64,000 nucleotides of DNA from Actinomyces johnsonii (GCF_006546835.1 NZ_VICB01000013.1:62001-126000), one strand, 5' to 3'. Counted from the first letter of the stretch, positions 1 to 9,021 are shown. The notes: generated from the letters alone by a model not told the origin. Made by a program: numbers and translations.

Positions 1-111
1 CAAGCTGAGCTTGGCGATTGAATGGCCCTCGGCCTGCAGGATCCCGGCACGCTCGCCGATGCTCATGGCATGGAAGGGCTGGGCGGCCTTGGCCCGGGCG
101 GCGATCTTCAT
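1..111 (-). CDS. class I/II aminotransferase, N-terminal fragment
   Basis: The gene runs off the left edge; 37 codons are present. The translation (ARAKAAQPFHAMSIGERAGI, then LQAEGHSIAKLSL) matches the usual start of fold-type I PLP aminotransferases of the aspartate/alanine group, where a Pro-Phe-x-x-Met segment and a Glu-Gly-His segment precede the first strand. An AAGGAG ribosome site lies just upstream of the ATG. Substrate cannot be told from this piece. It lies outside the mobile element and marks the left chromosomal flank. Confidence 0.75.
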   Translation of the reverse strand, partial: MKIAARAKAAQPFHAMSIGERAGILQAEGHSIAKLSL

Positions 112-323
112 GACGGCTCCTTGACGCAGGGGAGGACAGGGCCAGTGTCCACCTTCTCATGGCGGGAGGGCAAAGGCTCCGCAGGTCTGGGAGAGGGAAA
201 GATCTCCTGATCCCGTGAACGGGATTCTCCCGGTTGATGGCTTGTCCTTCAGTGCCGTGTCGGACAGGCTCGTAGAGCAATCCTCGCGCCGAGGACGGAG
301 TCCGATCAGCGCTCACCGATGCC

Positions 324-1201
324 ATGATGCTTGTCTCTCCCTTTCACGCCGACTACGAGTTCCTGACCAGACCGTATCACGAGGAAACTCCTGAGCTGTG
401 GGACACGGAGGGCGCTGGTCTGGCGGGACTGGACCAAGAGGGGGCGGCCACCCTCCTGGAGGAGTCCTTCGAGGTTGTGGACGCCGCCTCTGCGATCGAG
501 CAGTGCGACTCGCTGGAGACTGAGGCCGGCTTATAACCGGATTCGAGCCTTGTGGCTGGGCACGTACCTGCCGTGTCGATGCTCGCCGGCTCCGCACGGC
601 CGCGGGCTTCGACTGCTGCCGCGTCATCAACATCCTCACCTTGGCTCGCGCGGCGGGCCATATAAAGGTGCTTGAGAACGCGGACACGGATACGGGGACG
701 TTTCTGCGTGCACGCGCTCTGGCGCACGAGGTCTTCTGGCTTCCTGTCGATGCAGCTGGAACCGGGGGCGTCTTCGAGGATCTGAGAAGTGCCCGTGTGC
801 CTTTGTGAGATCTGCCGGCTCGCGGCGACGACGCTGCGGCGACGATGTTCTGGACCGACTCGAGTCTTGATCAGGAGCACTGGAGCGGCGTGCCGTTCTT
901 GCGTACAAGTGAAGGGGCTCGGCTTACCGCCGTGATGACGGAGAATGCCTGCTTCCTGGTCTCCCGAAAGACGCTGCGCCGAGTCTTCACCCCGGTTCCC
1001 TGGGAGCAGGTGAGGTTCACGGTGTCGGTGATGCCGGGGGAGGACATCGTCTTCTACACCAACGGCAAGAAGCTTGGCACGCTCTTCCCCGACTGGGACG
1101 TTGTGGGGGTGATCAACCCCGACCTGCCGTTGCGCCTTGAGGCCTTCATGAATGGTCTGGGGCAGCGCGTGCGTGCCTTCAGCGCCGCCTACCGGCTATG
1201 A
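324..1201 (+). pseudogene. decayed gene of unknown function on the left chromosomal flank
   Basis: Three stretches look coding but do not join. 324-536 encodes an acidic 70-residue piece. From about 575 another frame continues (RTAAGFDCCRVINILTLARA) to a TGA at 806-808. The same frame then resumes and stays open to 1201 (WEQVRFTVSVMPGEDIVFYT). The simplest reading is one gene of roughly 290 codons broken by a frameshift near 520-540 and one in-frame stop. I do not recognise the family. It lies just outside the attachment repeat, so it may have decayed after the element inserted. The last part alone (845-1201, 118 aa) could still be expressed. Confidence 0.45.
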
Positions 1202-1306
1202 GCAAGGTGGGTGTGCCGTCGAGGTCAACAGATCAGCCTGGTTCGCCCAGGCTCCAGGCCCCTCACGCAACTTGCCTGAGACGGAACCAATAAAGGGAGG
1301 AACTCT

Positions 1307-1801
1307 GTGACGCGTCCACGAGTCAGTGGTGAGGGTTTGTGTAGTAACGCTGTGGTGCGCTTCAGCAAGCTCGACACAAATAACTGGAAGCCCCTACTCG
1401 CCTTCCGCAAGCGTCTCATCGCGGGTGAGGTGGCTCCGGAATCGAACACGCCCAGCGTAGCGCCTACTGGGCAGGCGAGCGAGACTACGATGGCCCGCGG
1501 CATCCGCAACGCGGCCTGCCGTCCGATCAGCACGGCGAAGAAGCAGCAGATCCTCGACCTGGCCCGCACGGGTATGTCTGTCAGCCAGATCGCTGCCCAG
1601 GTCGGCGTAGCAGAGACCACCGTCCGTGCTATCTGCCGCCAGGCCACGCAGCCGCCCCGCCGCAAGCGACGCTTCACCGCAGATGACCTCCAGCGTGCTC
1701 AGCAGCTCCACGCTCAAGGGCACACCTACATCGATATCGGCCTGGAGCTCGGCTTCGGGCGGGATACGGTGAGCAAGCATCTAATGGCTGCGCAGAAATA
1801 A
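1307..1801 (+). CDS. double helix-turn-helix protein spanning the left attachment site
   Basis: 164 aa from a GTG with a clear GGGAGG ribosome site at 1295-1300, six bases upstream. Residues about 76-110 (KQQILDLARTGMSVSQIAAQ) form a resolvase-type helix-turn-helix, and a second similar unit follows at about 125-160 (LQRAQQLHAQGHTYIDIGLE). The first 17 codons overlap the 31-bp attachment repeat. The repeat is read in the same codon frame as in the recombinase gene at the other end, so this protein may be the detached C-terminal DNA-binding part of the integrase (see findings). In the integrated state its start and ribosome site come from the chromosomal side. An internal ATG at 1490 is an alternative start. 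Confidence 0.6.
   Translation: MTRPRVSGEGLCSNAVVRFSKLDTNNWKPLLAFRKRLIAGEVAPESNTPSVAPTGQASETTMARGIRNAACRPISTAKKQQILDLARTGMSVSQIAAQVGVAETTVRAICRQATQPPRRKRRFTADDLQRAQQLHAQGHTYIDIGLELGFGRDTVSKHLMAAQK
1328..1358 (+). repeat. left attachment site of the mobile element (attL)
   Basis: 31-bp repeat beginning GGTGAGGGTTTGT and ending GCTGTGGTGC; 27 of 31 bases match the copy at 42803-42833 in direct orientation. The four differences cluster in the middle (positions 14 to 22 of the repeat). It separates chromosomal sequence from element sequence, and the right copy ends in the tRNA-Leu 3' end. Confidence 0.75.
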
Positions 1802-2177
1802 CTGGTGGCTGGGGGAGCGGTGTATGCCCTCTGCTCTTCTCGTAGATGGCGATGTAGATCGTCAAGCGCATAGCCCTCCACCACACTCCACCGTAGTCAT
1901 ACGTCTCAAGGAGCCAGTGGTAAGCCTGCGCAGCGATCCGGCCGATCTCGTCCTTTAGAGGCGGGTGCGTCCATGCCTATGTCGAGAGCGAGGCTGTCAA
2001 GCACATTGCCCAGCAGCTGAGCGTCAGTAAGGGTAAGGATACAGTGCAGACGAGTAATATAGGGCGGGAAATACGACACTATGAGGAGCTCTCAGGGTTG
2101 TAGTGATCGCCTATTTGTGCAGTACAGGGATTCATGCGAAACAAGCCTAGTTAACTGCTAATGTGTGCTCACATACC
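1802..2177. other. intergenic stretch with coding debris
   Basis: No intact gene. Two scraps read like decayed protein. On the minus strand about 1820-1975, an open stretch without a start contains EIGRIAAQAYHWLLETYDYG. On the plus strand about 1967-2103, an open stretch contains AYVESEAVKHIAQQLSVSKG and ends at a TAG. Both look like remnants left behind the left end of the element; neither family is recognised. Confidence 0.35.
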
Positions 2178-2699
2178 TCACGTCTCATCATACCCATACA
2201 CAAACTCCCCTGTTGAAGGCGACAGGCAAAACACCTCGCTGTGCGGTCCAGGATGATAGCGAGCGATACAATGGCTATCTTTCCCTGTTGCCATGCGAAG
2301 GGTGCTGCGCAAGTCGGACGGCAGACTCTTTTTGCTATTCAGCAGTGCCGATGCCTCATCATTATCAAGTTCGCTATATGACTGCCAAGATGAGCAGCCA
2401 CCTGAGCAATCGGCAAACGGCTGAGTAGCAAGCAATTTATGGCGTTTCTCGGCATCAGAAATATAGCCAACCACGCCGCCACTCGGGCCGTCGCGGCTGA
2501 ACTTGGGTGAACCTTGGCTATACCGAATGTCGAGAACCTGAGTGTGCTCGTTAGACAAACGTTGCTTGAGTGCGCTAGTCGCGTCAACCGCAAAGAATGG
2601 TGATGTGAGAAGTACGTATGGAATACCATAAATAATGACGCCTGAGCCAATGAGGCCAGTGACAATAACAAAGATGACTCTTAGGATAAATCGTAACAT
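2178..2699 (-). CDS. membrane-anchored protein of unknown function
   Basis: 173 aa. Residues about 4-35 form one strongly hydrophobic segment (LRFILRVIFVIVTGLIGSGV), which could be a signal anchor. The remainder is hydrophilic, with two close Cys pairs (CSGGC and a later Cys) that suggest an extracytoplasmic, perhaps disulphide-bonded, domain. The region upstream of its start (2700-2740) is very AT-rich (TATATTATATATTATA) in an otherwise GC-rich genome and probably holds the promoter. No family recognised. Base composition is lower in GC than the chromosomal genes, as in most of the cargo. Confidence 0.6.
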   Translation of the reverse strand: MLRFILRVIFVIVTGLIGSGVIIYGIPYVLLTSPFFAVDATSALKQRLSNEHTQVLDIRYSQGSPKFSRDGPSGGVVGYISDAEKRHKLLATQPFADCSGGCSSWQSYSELDNDEASALLNSKKSLPSDLRSTLRMATGKDSHCIARYHPGPHSEVFCLSPSTGEFVYGYDET

Positions 2700-3012
2700 A
2701 TATTATATATTATACGCATTTTATAAAATTGATCCAATCAAACATTGAGTTGGTTTATTGCATAGCCGAACCTGTCCACAGGCTCGAATATAATCGACTC
2801 GTCCTCGCCTTTATCCTTGATAAGTCAAAACCGTCGGTTGGTTGGAACTTTGCTGGCTCTTCGTGTTTAAAGGTGTAGTGGCCGGGGCCTATTGAAGTGC
2901 ATAGGTAGGGCGGGTGCGTCGTTGCTTGGGTAGGGGTCGAGGTCTCCCGATGATGGGAGCTGCTACATACTGGGATGCGTGTTGTGTGGCGAACATACAA
3001 ACCAACAAGTCG
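2700..3012. other. AT-rich intergenic stretch
   Basis: Promoter region of the 2178-2699 gene on the minus strand. A minus-strand open frame (2755-3000) has a poor N-terminus and no ribosome site; only its tail looks protein-like. Nothing else is supported. Confidence 0.4.
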
Positions 3013-3612
3013 CTAATCGAGGATCGCGCGCTCCAATTCAGCGGAAAGGCGACAGAACTCGATAGCCTGCAACTCACTCATCTCTACGTCTGCGTACTGA
3101 TGAACAATCTGGTTGCGCATCTGATTGAGTCGCTCAGCGGCGCTCGCTTCCTCAGAACTAAGCAGGCCAGTTTTTTGCGCTTCTTTGATCATCCTGCCCA
3201 TTGACTGCAGTCGCCGCCGATCTTCCGGTGACTGGGGCGCCTCTCGGTACGCTTTGTCCATGCGCCGACGAAGTACCGACTCAAATCGTGCTGCACTCGC
3301 CAGTGCGGCCGCTGCGGGATCTATGGCAGCAATCTCAGCGAAGCTCTTTGAAGGGGACTCCTCAAGAGGACCAGTTGGACTTGCACTGAATGCTGACGGC
3401 GATACGGCTTGGCGGACGCTGTCGAGTTCGAAATCGATCTTGCGGGTGGTCAGCTTGACGCCACTCAGCCCTGCTTCGATTTGCTCTACGTTCTTTGGGT
3501 CAAGCAGTTTTAGCAAGCGTCCTTTGAAGAGCCAAACGGCGACAAGGATCGCGATCGGCCAAGCAACGTGACTGACTAGGGCCACAGCCAGTTTGGCCCA
3601 CTCAAGTTTCAT
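3013..3612 (-). CDS. membrane-anchored HEPN-domain protein
   Basis: 199 aa. An N-terminal membrane segment (LVSHVAWPIAILVAVWLF, residues about 12-30) is followed by a linker and a helical C-terminal domain. The C-terminal part contains RNQIVH (Arg166, His171), the Rx4-6H signature of HEPN domains, which in many defence and toxin proteins is an RNase active site. Known HEPN proteins act as RNases in toxin-antitoxin, CRISPR and abortive-infection systems. Here the membrane anchor is an unusual addition. No obvious antitoxin partner adjoins it; the neighbour on the other side is a broken insertion sequence. Alternative: a non-catalytic HEPN scaffold. Confidence 0.55.
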   Translation of the reverse strand: MKLEWAKLAVALVSHVAWPIAILVAVWLFKGRLLKLLDPKNVEQIEAGLSGVKLTTRKIDFELDSVRQAVSPSAFSASPTGPLEESPSKSFAEIAAIDPAAAALASAARFESVLRRRMDKAYREAPQSPEDRRRLQSMGRMIKEAQKTGLLSSEEASAAERLNQMRNQIVHQYADVEMSELQAIEFCRLSAELERAILD

Positions 3613-3744
3613 GTCACTAACCCTAGTGGCGTCTCATCTCATGAGGGTCCAGACAGGGCAGCCCCGCGTGTCGTGTGACGTGTGGTGCGTACCTACTGGG
3701 CATGGACACTTCCGATCGTTCGTTGCGTCGCCGGCTCGTGCTGA

Positions 3745-4530
3745 TTGAATCGTCCCGGGTTTGGTGGAGGCAGTGATGACACGGAAGGATCACTGTCGTG
3801 GGACTTAAGGAAGTGCCCCGATGAGCTGCGCGAGCGGGCCACGAGGATGGCGTTGGAGGCGCTGGCTGACCCGGCGTGGGCCAAGGGCGCGATCCGCAGG
3901 ATCGGCGAGGAGCTGGGTGTCCACCCTGAGGCTCTACGGTCCTGGGTCAAGAAGGCCTCAGGCCGCCGTCGGTCTGAGGCCGGGAACCACCACTGACGAG
4001 GCACAGCGGATCAAGGAGCTTGAGAAAGAGATCCGAGAGCTGCGAAGAGCCAACGCGATCCTGAAGAGCGCGTCAGCTTGTCTATCGCGGCGGACTGTGA
4101 GCGCCCGTCCCGCTGATCTGCCAGTACATCGAGACCAAGAAGGAGGAGTTCGGGGCCTGGCCGATCTGCAAGGTGCTCACTGGCGCCGGAGTCAAGATCG
4201 CCCCGAGCACCTGACTCACGCCCGCGGTAGCCGGCCTCCTAGTGCCAGGGGCCTGCGCGACAAGGACCCTCAAGACCGAGATCAGACGAGTCCATGAGAA
4301 CCAGCTACTCGGTGCTGGGGGCCCGCAAGATGCACGTGATGCGGGACCGACCCGAGATCGCCGAGCGTCACGGTGCCGGTCACGTGGCCCGCTGCACCGC
4401 CCGTGCGGCTCATGGGCGACCTGGGCCTGCGCGGCGTCCGCCGTGCCAAGTCCCCGCGCACCACGCGCAACGCAGCGCGAGTTACAGCGAGAGTGACCGT
4501 CACCCAGGAGCCTCCCAGTGACATGATGTC
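3745..4530 (+). mobile_element. IS3-family insertion sequence remnant
   Basis: 3745-3996 encodes the helix-turn-helix OrfA of an IS3-type transposase (PDELRERATRMALEALADPA, then ALRSWVKKA). The leucine-zipper segment that normally ends OrfA (IKELEKEIRELRRANAILKS) is in another frame at about 4005-4078. Pieces of the integrase OrfB follow in shifting frames to about 4530, including an ETKKEEFGAWPICKVL-like segment and a GLRGVRRAKSPRTTR-like segment. OrfB is far shorter than the usual 280 or so residues. Several frameshifts and a truncation mean this copy is dead. I could not identify terminal inverted repeats. Confidence 0.75.
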
Positions 4531-4669
4531 GCTAGTGGCGGTGATGGCAGTACATCCGGCAACCGGGCTCGAGCCGGGAGCGTGCTGAAACAGCCGGAGG
4601 AGCACGACGCTGCACGATTGGGCTGTTGACGGTTCAACACGTTCTGTGAGCGGCGTTGTGCTGGGCAGA

Positions 4670-7075
4670 TTACTCGCTGGAGGGTGCAACTTTTGCTGCT
4701 TCGCCTTTCTCCGTCTCGTCACCATTGGCCTTGTCGTTATCTGATGCGGCGAGTGGCGATACATGAAGGGCCTCACACATTGCGCTGTAGTGATTCGGAT
4801 CAAGTTCTTGAATCAGCGAAAAGATGCTCTCAATAATCTTTGGTGTTTCAAGTAGCTGAATGTGCTTGCTAGGGTCACACTGCTCGTTGTGCGAATACTC
4901 ATGCAAGAATCTTACGAGATAGGTCCGCTCGGCACTACCTTGCGATTGATCGAGCATCTCCTTCATCTGTGCTTCGAAGTTGCCGATCTTTTGCGGGCAT
5001 CGAAAACTCGAAAATCCTTCTAGCAACCTTCGGCACACGTTGGGCAAAATAGCTGCATCGTACTCCTTCATTATATTTGATGAGCACTTATGCCATTTTT
5101 GTAGTTCAGTGGCGGCACGCCAGAATAGGTAGTGATACTCCGAGCGCAGTAGCGCGTACTTCCATGGCTTATCCCAGCGAACCAGGTCTGGTGCACGTGT
5201 CGGGACGCCTGTCGAAGAAAAGCGGCTATTTACACGCAGCTCACTTACCGAGTAGCTAACTAAATTGCTCTCATCTTCAGACATTTTTTTCAAGCTCGCG
5301 AGACGATTCACCCAATGCCGGAAAAAGTCGAAATTGTGAGTGAGCACTATTAGTTGCCCCACGCCATTCTGCTTCTTGCCAATGCACTTATCCCAAATGT
5401 ATGCAAACGCACCCGTCGCCGCACCATCGTCAACACTAGACACCGGATCGTCGAAGACGACGATACGCTCTCGAAGATTGGCGCCGTTCGATTCAATATC
5501 CCGTAGGAAGTAAAGTAGTGCGATAGATCGCTGCTCACCTTCGCTGAGATGAGCTGCTTTCTGTCCATTGCGCTGGATCAAGTATCCATTGTCGTCAGAT
5601 AGCTCAAACGTGAGCTCATCCCGACCGAAGTAGCGGTGTAGGTCGGTTGTGAGGAGCTGAGCAAAATGAGCACGATCTTGCTGGCTGTTCTTTAGCCGCT
5701 GCAGCTCTGTCGAGTTGTCATCACGTTGTTGCTTAGCTGTCGCAAGGCTATCCTGTATATTCTGAATAGCGTCAAGTACTGTGGAGTATTCGGCGCGCAC
5801 CTCCTCAATGTAGTACTGAACAACGTCGTTGCAGACCTGTTTCTTGAGTTGGTCGTAGTTGTCGATATCGTTGTTGTGTTCACGGATGATTGCGTTGAGA
5901 GCTTCAACATCTACGTTGCCAGACAGTGAACTGTCCGTGCTCGATTTTTCGAGCGTCAATGGCTGGAATAGCTCTCCCTGCTTACGGGCAAGCTGCTGAC
6001 GAAGGAATACCAAGCGCTCCTTCACTGCTGCGATGAGGACACGAATGGCGTCAGTGTGGTCTAGCCAGCATTTCGTCCTAGCCTCGTCAAGAGATTTCGG
6101 CGGGTCCAATACTTTTTCAAACTGCTCGCATTGGTTCTCGCACCCGACGAGTTGAGTATCAAGCGTCTCGATTGCTTGCTGTACCTGCCTCAGTGACTTA
6201 TCGAAATGCCGGTTCAGTCGGTCGATTCGCTGCTCGGTATAGACTCCTTCGCAGAAGAGGCACCGGTCCCCAGCGCGGTGCAGTTGCATGCCTTCCTGGA
6301 CCCATGCAGCAGCCTGATGGTTGCTCTTGAGTGCGTCAATGGCTTCTGATGTCACTGTCTGTGCTAGAACTCTACTTACCTGAGCATCTATGTCTGCTAG
6401 TGGAATGCTTAGGTTTGACAGTTCAGTAATTCTGTCCGTAGTCGGTGAGGCGATGCGTTTGATTTGCTGATCGACGTCAAATTCTGACATATCTCGAGAA
6501 GGCGATTGCAACGCATCATCTAGCGCCTTTATGAACTTTGGGCGCTTGTATCTGCGTCCGTCATAACTGACATCGACGCCTTGTAACTTACCGGCTACTT
6601 TTGCGGCTCCCTTTGTTCCAATTTCATTGCACTTATCTCCAGCTGCTTCGAACTGCTTTTTAAGTTGAGGAATAGTTGAACTATTTGCTTCGTCGATCGC
6701 CTTCTCAAGCTCCTCACGAAGCTTCTGGTTGTCGATGTTCTCTTTACCAAGATAGAGCAGTGACTTGGGGTGTCTAGTGTCAAATCGGAGATTTTCTTCG
6801 ACGTAGTTGGCGTTGAATATGCAGAGTCGTGTTGCGAGCGCTTCGTCTTGACTCCTGATATCTCGGGCGTGTTGGTTTTCATCCTTGACTGTCAGTATTG
6901 TGCCGTCACTCCAATCTCCCTTTGCAATTTCAGTCAGGAGTGCTGCAAGCGTCGATTTACCGCTGCCATTGCCGCCGTAAATGACGTTAAAGCGCGCGAA
7001 GTCGGTATTGCCGTGTTGGCGCCAGTTTCGAAAAATGCGGTAGTCCTTGATTTGCTTGATTCGAGTGATTTGCAT
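4670..7075 (-). CDS. AAA_13/RloC-like ABC ATPase with CxxC coiled-coil hook
   Basis: 801 aa, with an AAGGAA ribosome site. ABC/SMC-type ATPase halves enclose a coiled coil: Walker A GGNGSGKST (34-42), a CLFC hook (Cys272, Cys275) in the middle of the coil region, ABC signature LSEGEQ (510-515), Walker B RIVVFDDP (537-544) and H-loop LTHNF (578-582). A C-terminal domain of about 200 residues follows. This layout is that of the AAA_13 family, which includes the anticodon nucleases PrrC and RloC; RloC carries just such a zinc-hook CxxC. Whether the C-terminal domain here has the nuclease triad I cannot establish. It is probably a phage-defence protein. It lies 82 bp downstream of the nuclease-like gene 7158-8117, on the same strand, and may form a pair with it. 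Confidence 0.7.
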   Translation of the reverse strand: MQITRIKQIKDYRIFRNWRQHGNTDFARFNVIYGGNGSGKSTLAALLTEIAKGDWSDGTILTVKDENQHARDIRSQDEALATRLCIFNANYVEENLRFDTRHPKSLLYLGKENIDNQKLREELEKAIDEANSSTIPQLKKQFEAAGDKCNEIGTKGAAKVAGKLQGVDVSYDGRRYKRPKFIKALDDALQSPSRDMSEFDVDQQIKRIASPTTDRITELSNLSIPLADIDAQVSRVLAQTVTSEAIDALKSNHQAAAWVQEGMQLHRAGDRCLFCEGVYTEQRIDRLNRHFDKSLRQVQQAIETLDTQLVGCENQCEQFEKVLDPPKSLDEARTKCWLDHTDAIRVLIAAVKERLVFLRQQLARKQGELFQPLTLEKSSTDSSLSGNVDVEALNAIIREHNNDIDNYDQLKKQVCNDVVQYYIEEVRAEYSTVLDAIQNIQDSLATAKQQRDDNSTELQRLKNSQQDRAHFAQLLTTDLHRYFGRDELTFELSDDNGYLIQRNGQKAAHLSEGEQRSIALLYFLRDIESNGANLRERIVVFDDPVSSVDDGAATGAFAYIWDKCIGKKQNGVGQLIVLTHNFDFFRHWVNRLASLKKMSEDESNLVSYSVSELRVNSRFSSTGVPTRAPDLVRWDKPWKYALLRSEYHYLFWRAATELQKWHKCSSNIMKEYDAAILPNVCRRLLEGFSSFRCPQKIGNFEAQMKEMLDQSQGSAERTYLVRFLHEYSHNEQCDPSKHIQLLETPKIIESIFSLIQELDPNHYSAMCEALHVSPLAASDNDKANGDETEKGEAAKVAPSSE

Positions 7076-7157
7076 CGACGTTTCCTTATTACTCTTTGAT
7101 TATAAAGGAAGTTTCTGATTTTGACTTGAAGGTAAATGTACTTTGGGTGAAATGCTG

Positions 7158-8117
7158 TTACGCCACTACCCCCACCCCACGCTCCATCACACTCTGCACA
7201 TCCACTCGCGCTTTCGCCAGTATCGTGCTGGCGTCATTACCAAGAATTTCTTCTATCTCCCAGGTTCTGACTGTCGCTTGGCGTGGTAGCCAGATGCCGA
7301 TGCGCTGGGCTTGGTAGTCGTTGTCGAGATCAAGGATGAGGTAGCCCAGGAGCTGCATGAGCGTTTTGCGCACCCACGGCGCTGTGATGGTGTCCTTGAC
7401 CTTGCAGTCGAAGAGGGTGTCGTCGATGAACCAGTCGCCGTCGGCGCCACCAACCAAGGAGGCACCGGTAAAGTGCGGATTCTCCGTGTACTCGACGCCC
7501 TTACGGATCATCGTGCGCCATTGTTCGACTTGCACCTGATTGGCAGCGCGCAGGTTGGAGACGTCGGCAAGCATGGCGGGCGGAATCGAAGCAAACAGTT
7601 CATCGACGGTTTTGCTCGCGTGCAACCGTTCTCCCAAGGAACTGAAGAGTGCGCGCAGGCCCGCCCGATATAACGCCTCACACCAGGTGAAGATGATACT
7701 GGCGCGATCTTTATCTTCTTCGGTGCCTTGGATCATTAGGTTCTCGGCTTCGCGGAAGCTATCTGCCAGCATGTCTGTGATACGCTCACCGTCCTTCATG
7801 AGCCGTGCGTACATGAGGGCGAACGCCCTGACGCCAAGGGCGGACGCGCTGTAGGTGGGCTCAAACTGGTCGAGCATCATCCTGGTGCGGATGTCGAAAG
7901 CGGTGCCAACGGTTGGTGAGTGCCGTCGTTTGTCCTGTACTTCCTTCGGCAGCGGAACGACCAACGGTGCCTTGACTAGGTCGTAGAAGCCGAGCTGCGT
8001 GGCGAACTCCTTGCCTGCCTTGGATTGGCCAGCGGCGGTTGCGAGTGCTGGGGCGCAGTCCTCCACCAGCTTGTGAAAGGGAGATTGCTTGTCGTTGAGA
8101 TGGCTCGTCAGGCTCAT
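7158..8117 (-). CDS. putative PD-(D/E)XK nuclease-fold protein
   Basis: 319 aa from the ATG at 8117, which has a GGAG ribosome site; the open frame runs further upstream, but that part reads as non-coding. The C-terminal third carries a plausible RecB-like nuclease core: ADGD (Asp226/228), DCK (Asp237, Lys239) and QLLGY (Gln255, Tyr259), matching the D...(D/E)xK...QxxxY pattern. The N-terminal two thirds is helical and unrecognised. It is codirectional with, and just upstream of, the AAA_13 ATPase, so the two may form one defence operon in which the ATPase senses and this protein cuts. The nuclease call rests on motif reading only. Confidence 0.5.
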   Translation of the reverse strand: MSLTSHLNDKQSPFHKLVEDCAPALATAAGQSKAGKEFATQLGFYDLVKAPLVVPLPKEVQDKRRHSPTVGTAFDIRTRMMLDQFEPTYSASALGVRAFALMYARLMKDGERITDMLADSFREAENLMIQGTEEDKDRASIIFTWCEALYRAGLRALFSSLGERLHASKTVDELFASIPPAMLADVSNLRAANQVQVEQWRTMIRKGVEYTENPHFTGASLVGGADGDWFIDDTLFDCKVKDTITAPWVRKTLMQLLGYLILDLDNDYQAQRIGIWLPRQATVRTWEIEEILGNDASTILAKARVDVQSVMERGVGVVA

Positions 8118-8565
8118 AGGAGGCTCCACCGCAGGATTGAGAGGGATATATGGCAGTGCAGTACCGAGCGACGCCGGTGTCGCCATGGGTGACAGGGGCT
8201 GGAGGAAACCTCCAGGAGGGACGGGGCTGCGTTGCCGCAATCGATAGTAGAGCGCGGTACGGCGAGCCAGTAGCCGTCTCCCGTCCTGGCGGGCTGTTTG
8301 TGGCTGAATCGTGATCTGATGCGGGCAAGACGCAGTGCACCTCGCTCTGCGGGCCACATCCTGCTGTCAGGGATAGCCTCAGCGATGAAGGCCAGTAAGC
8401 ATGCTGAAGCGGCTATGGCGGGCTACCGGGCACGTCCAAGGTTGGGTTCTAGAACACCTACCCTCCAGCAAAGTCGGCGACACCTACGTCGCTGACGCAG
8501 CAGCAGATAAAGCAATAGACGCCGGCGAACCGGCGTCCAAAGGAGTGATCGAGGTGCCTGCGCTG
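8118..8565. other. intergenic stretch
   Basis: Separates two minus-strand genes. Apart from the hairpin listed at 8518-8537, I see no gene or RNA. Open frames on both strands here lack ribosome sites and have unnatural composition. Confidence 0.4.
8518..8537 (-). terminator. hairpin downstream of the coiled-coil gene
   Basis: Perfect 8-bp stem GACGCCGG/CCGGCGTC with a 4-base loop, starting 28 bases beyond the stop of the minus-strand gene 8566-9021 and followed on that strand by a T-rich stretch (TATTGCTTTATC). It fits an intrinsic terminator, though the T run is imperfect. Confidence 0.55.
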
Positions 8566-9021
8566 CTACGCCGCCTGCAACCTACTCTCAACAATTGTCA
8601 CCCGGCCAGCGAGATCCTCATGCTGCGTGGTGAGCAGCCGTAGTGCGCCTTGATCTTGGAGGGCGTCTTCCCGCTGAGTTTTGATGTCTTTACTGAGTGT
8701 GTCGATCCGCTTGGTTACTTCCTGATGGTTGCGGTCGATTTTCTTGTCCAGCTCTGCGAACTGGTTGTCAATCTCATTGAACTGAGCACCAATAGCGTCG
8801 AAACTTTCCTCCATGTTGCTGCGTACGTCTTTTATCTCGTGTTCCAGCTTATCCATGCGACCTTCTAAGCTGTCCATACGACCTTCTAAGCTGTCCAAAC
8901 GGCCATCTATCTTATCGAGTCGTTCATCAACTTTGTCCAGCCTACCATTGATCCTCTTCTCGGCAGCGCTGAGGTTAGTGGTTAGTAGTTCTTGTATGCG
9001 TTGGAAGTCTTTTTCAGTCAT
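8566..9021 (-). CDS. heptad-repeat coiled-coil protein
   Basis: 151 aa, almost wholly predicted coiled coil. Residues about 24-60 are five near-identical heptads of the type LDKVDER, LDKIDGR, LDSLEGR, MDSLEGR, MDKLEHE; a second coil follows. No membrane segment or enzymatic motif. Proteins like this are common in phages and mobile elements and are usually of unknown role (tethers, DUF16-like or fibre-like proteins). It lies alone between intergenic stretches and has a terminator-like hairpin after it. Confidence 0.65.
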   Translation of the reverse strand: MTEKDFQRIQELLTTNLSAAEKRINGRLDKVDERLDKIDGRLDSLEGRMDSLEGRMDKLEHEIKDVRSNMEESFDAIGAQFNEIDNQFAELDKKIDRNHQEVTKRIDTLSKDIKTQREDALQDQGALRLLTTQHEDLAGRVTIVESRLQAA

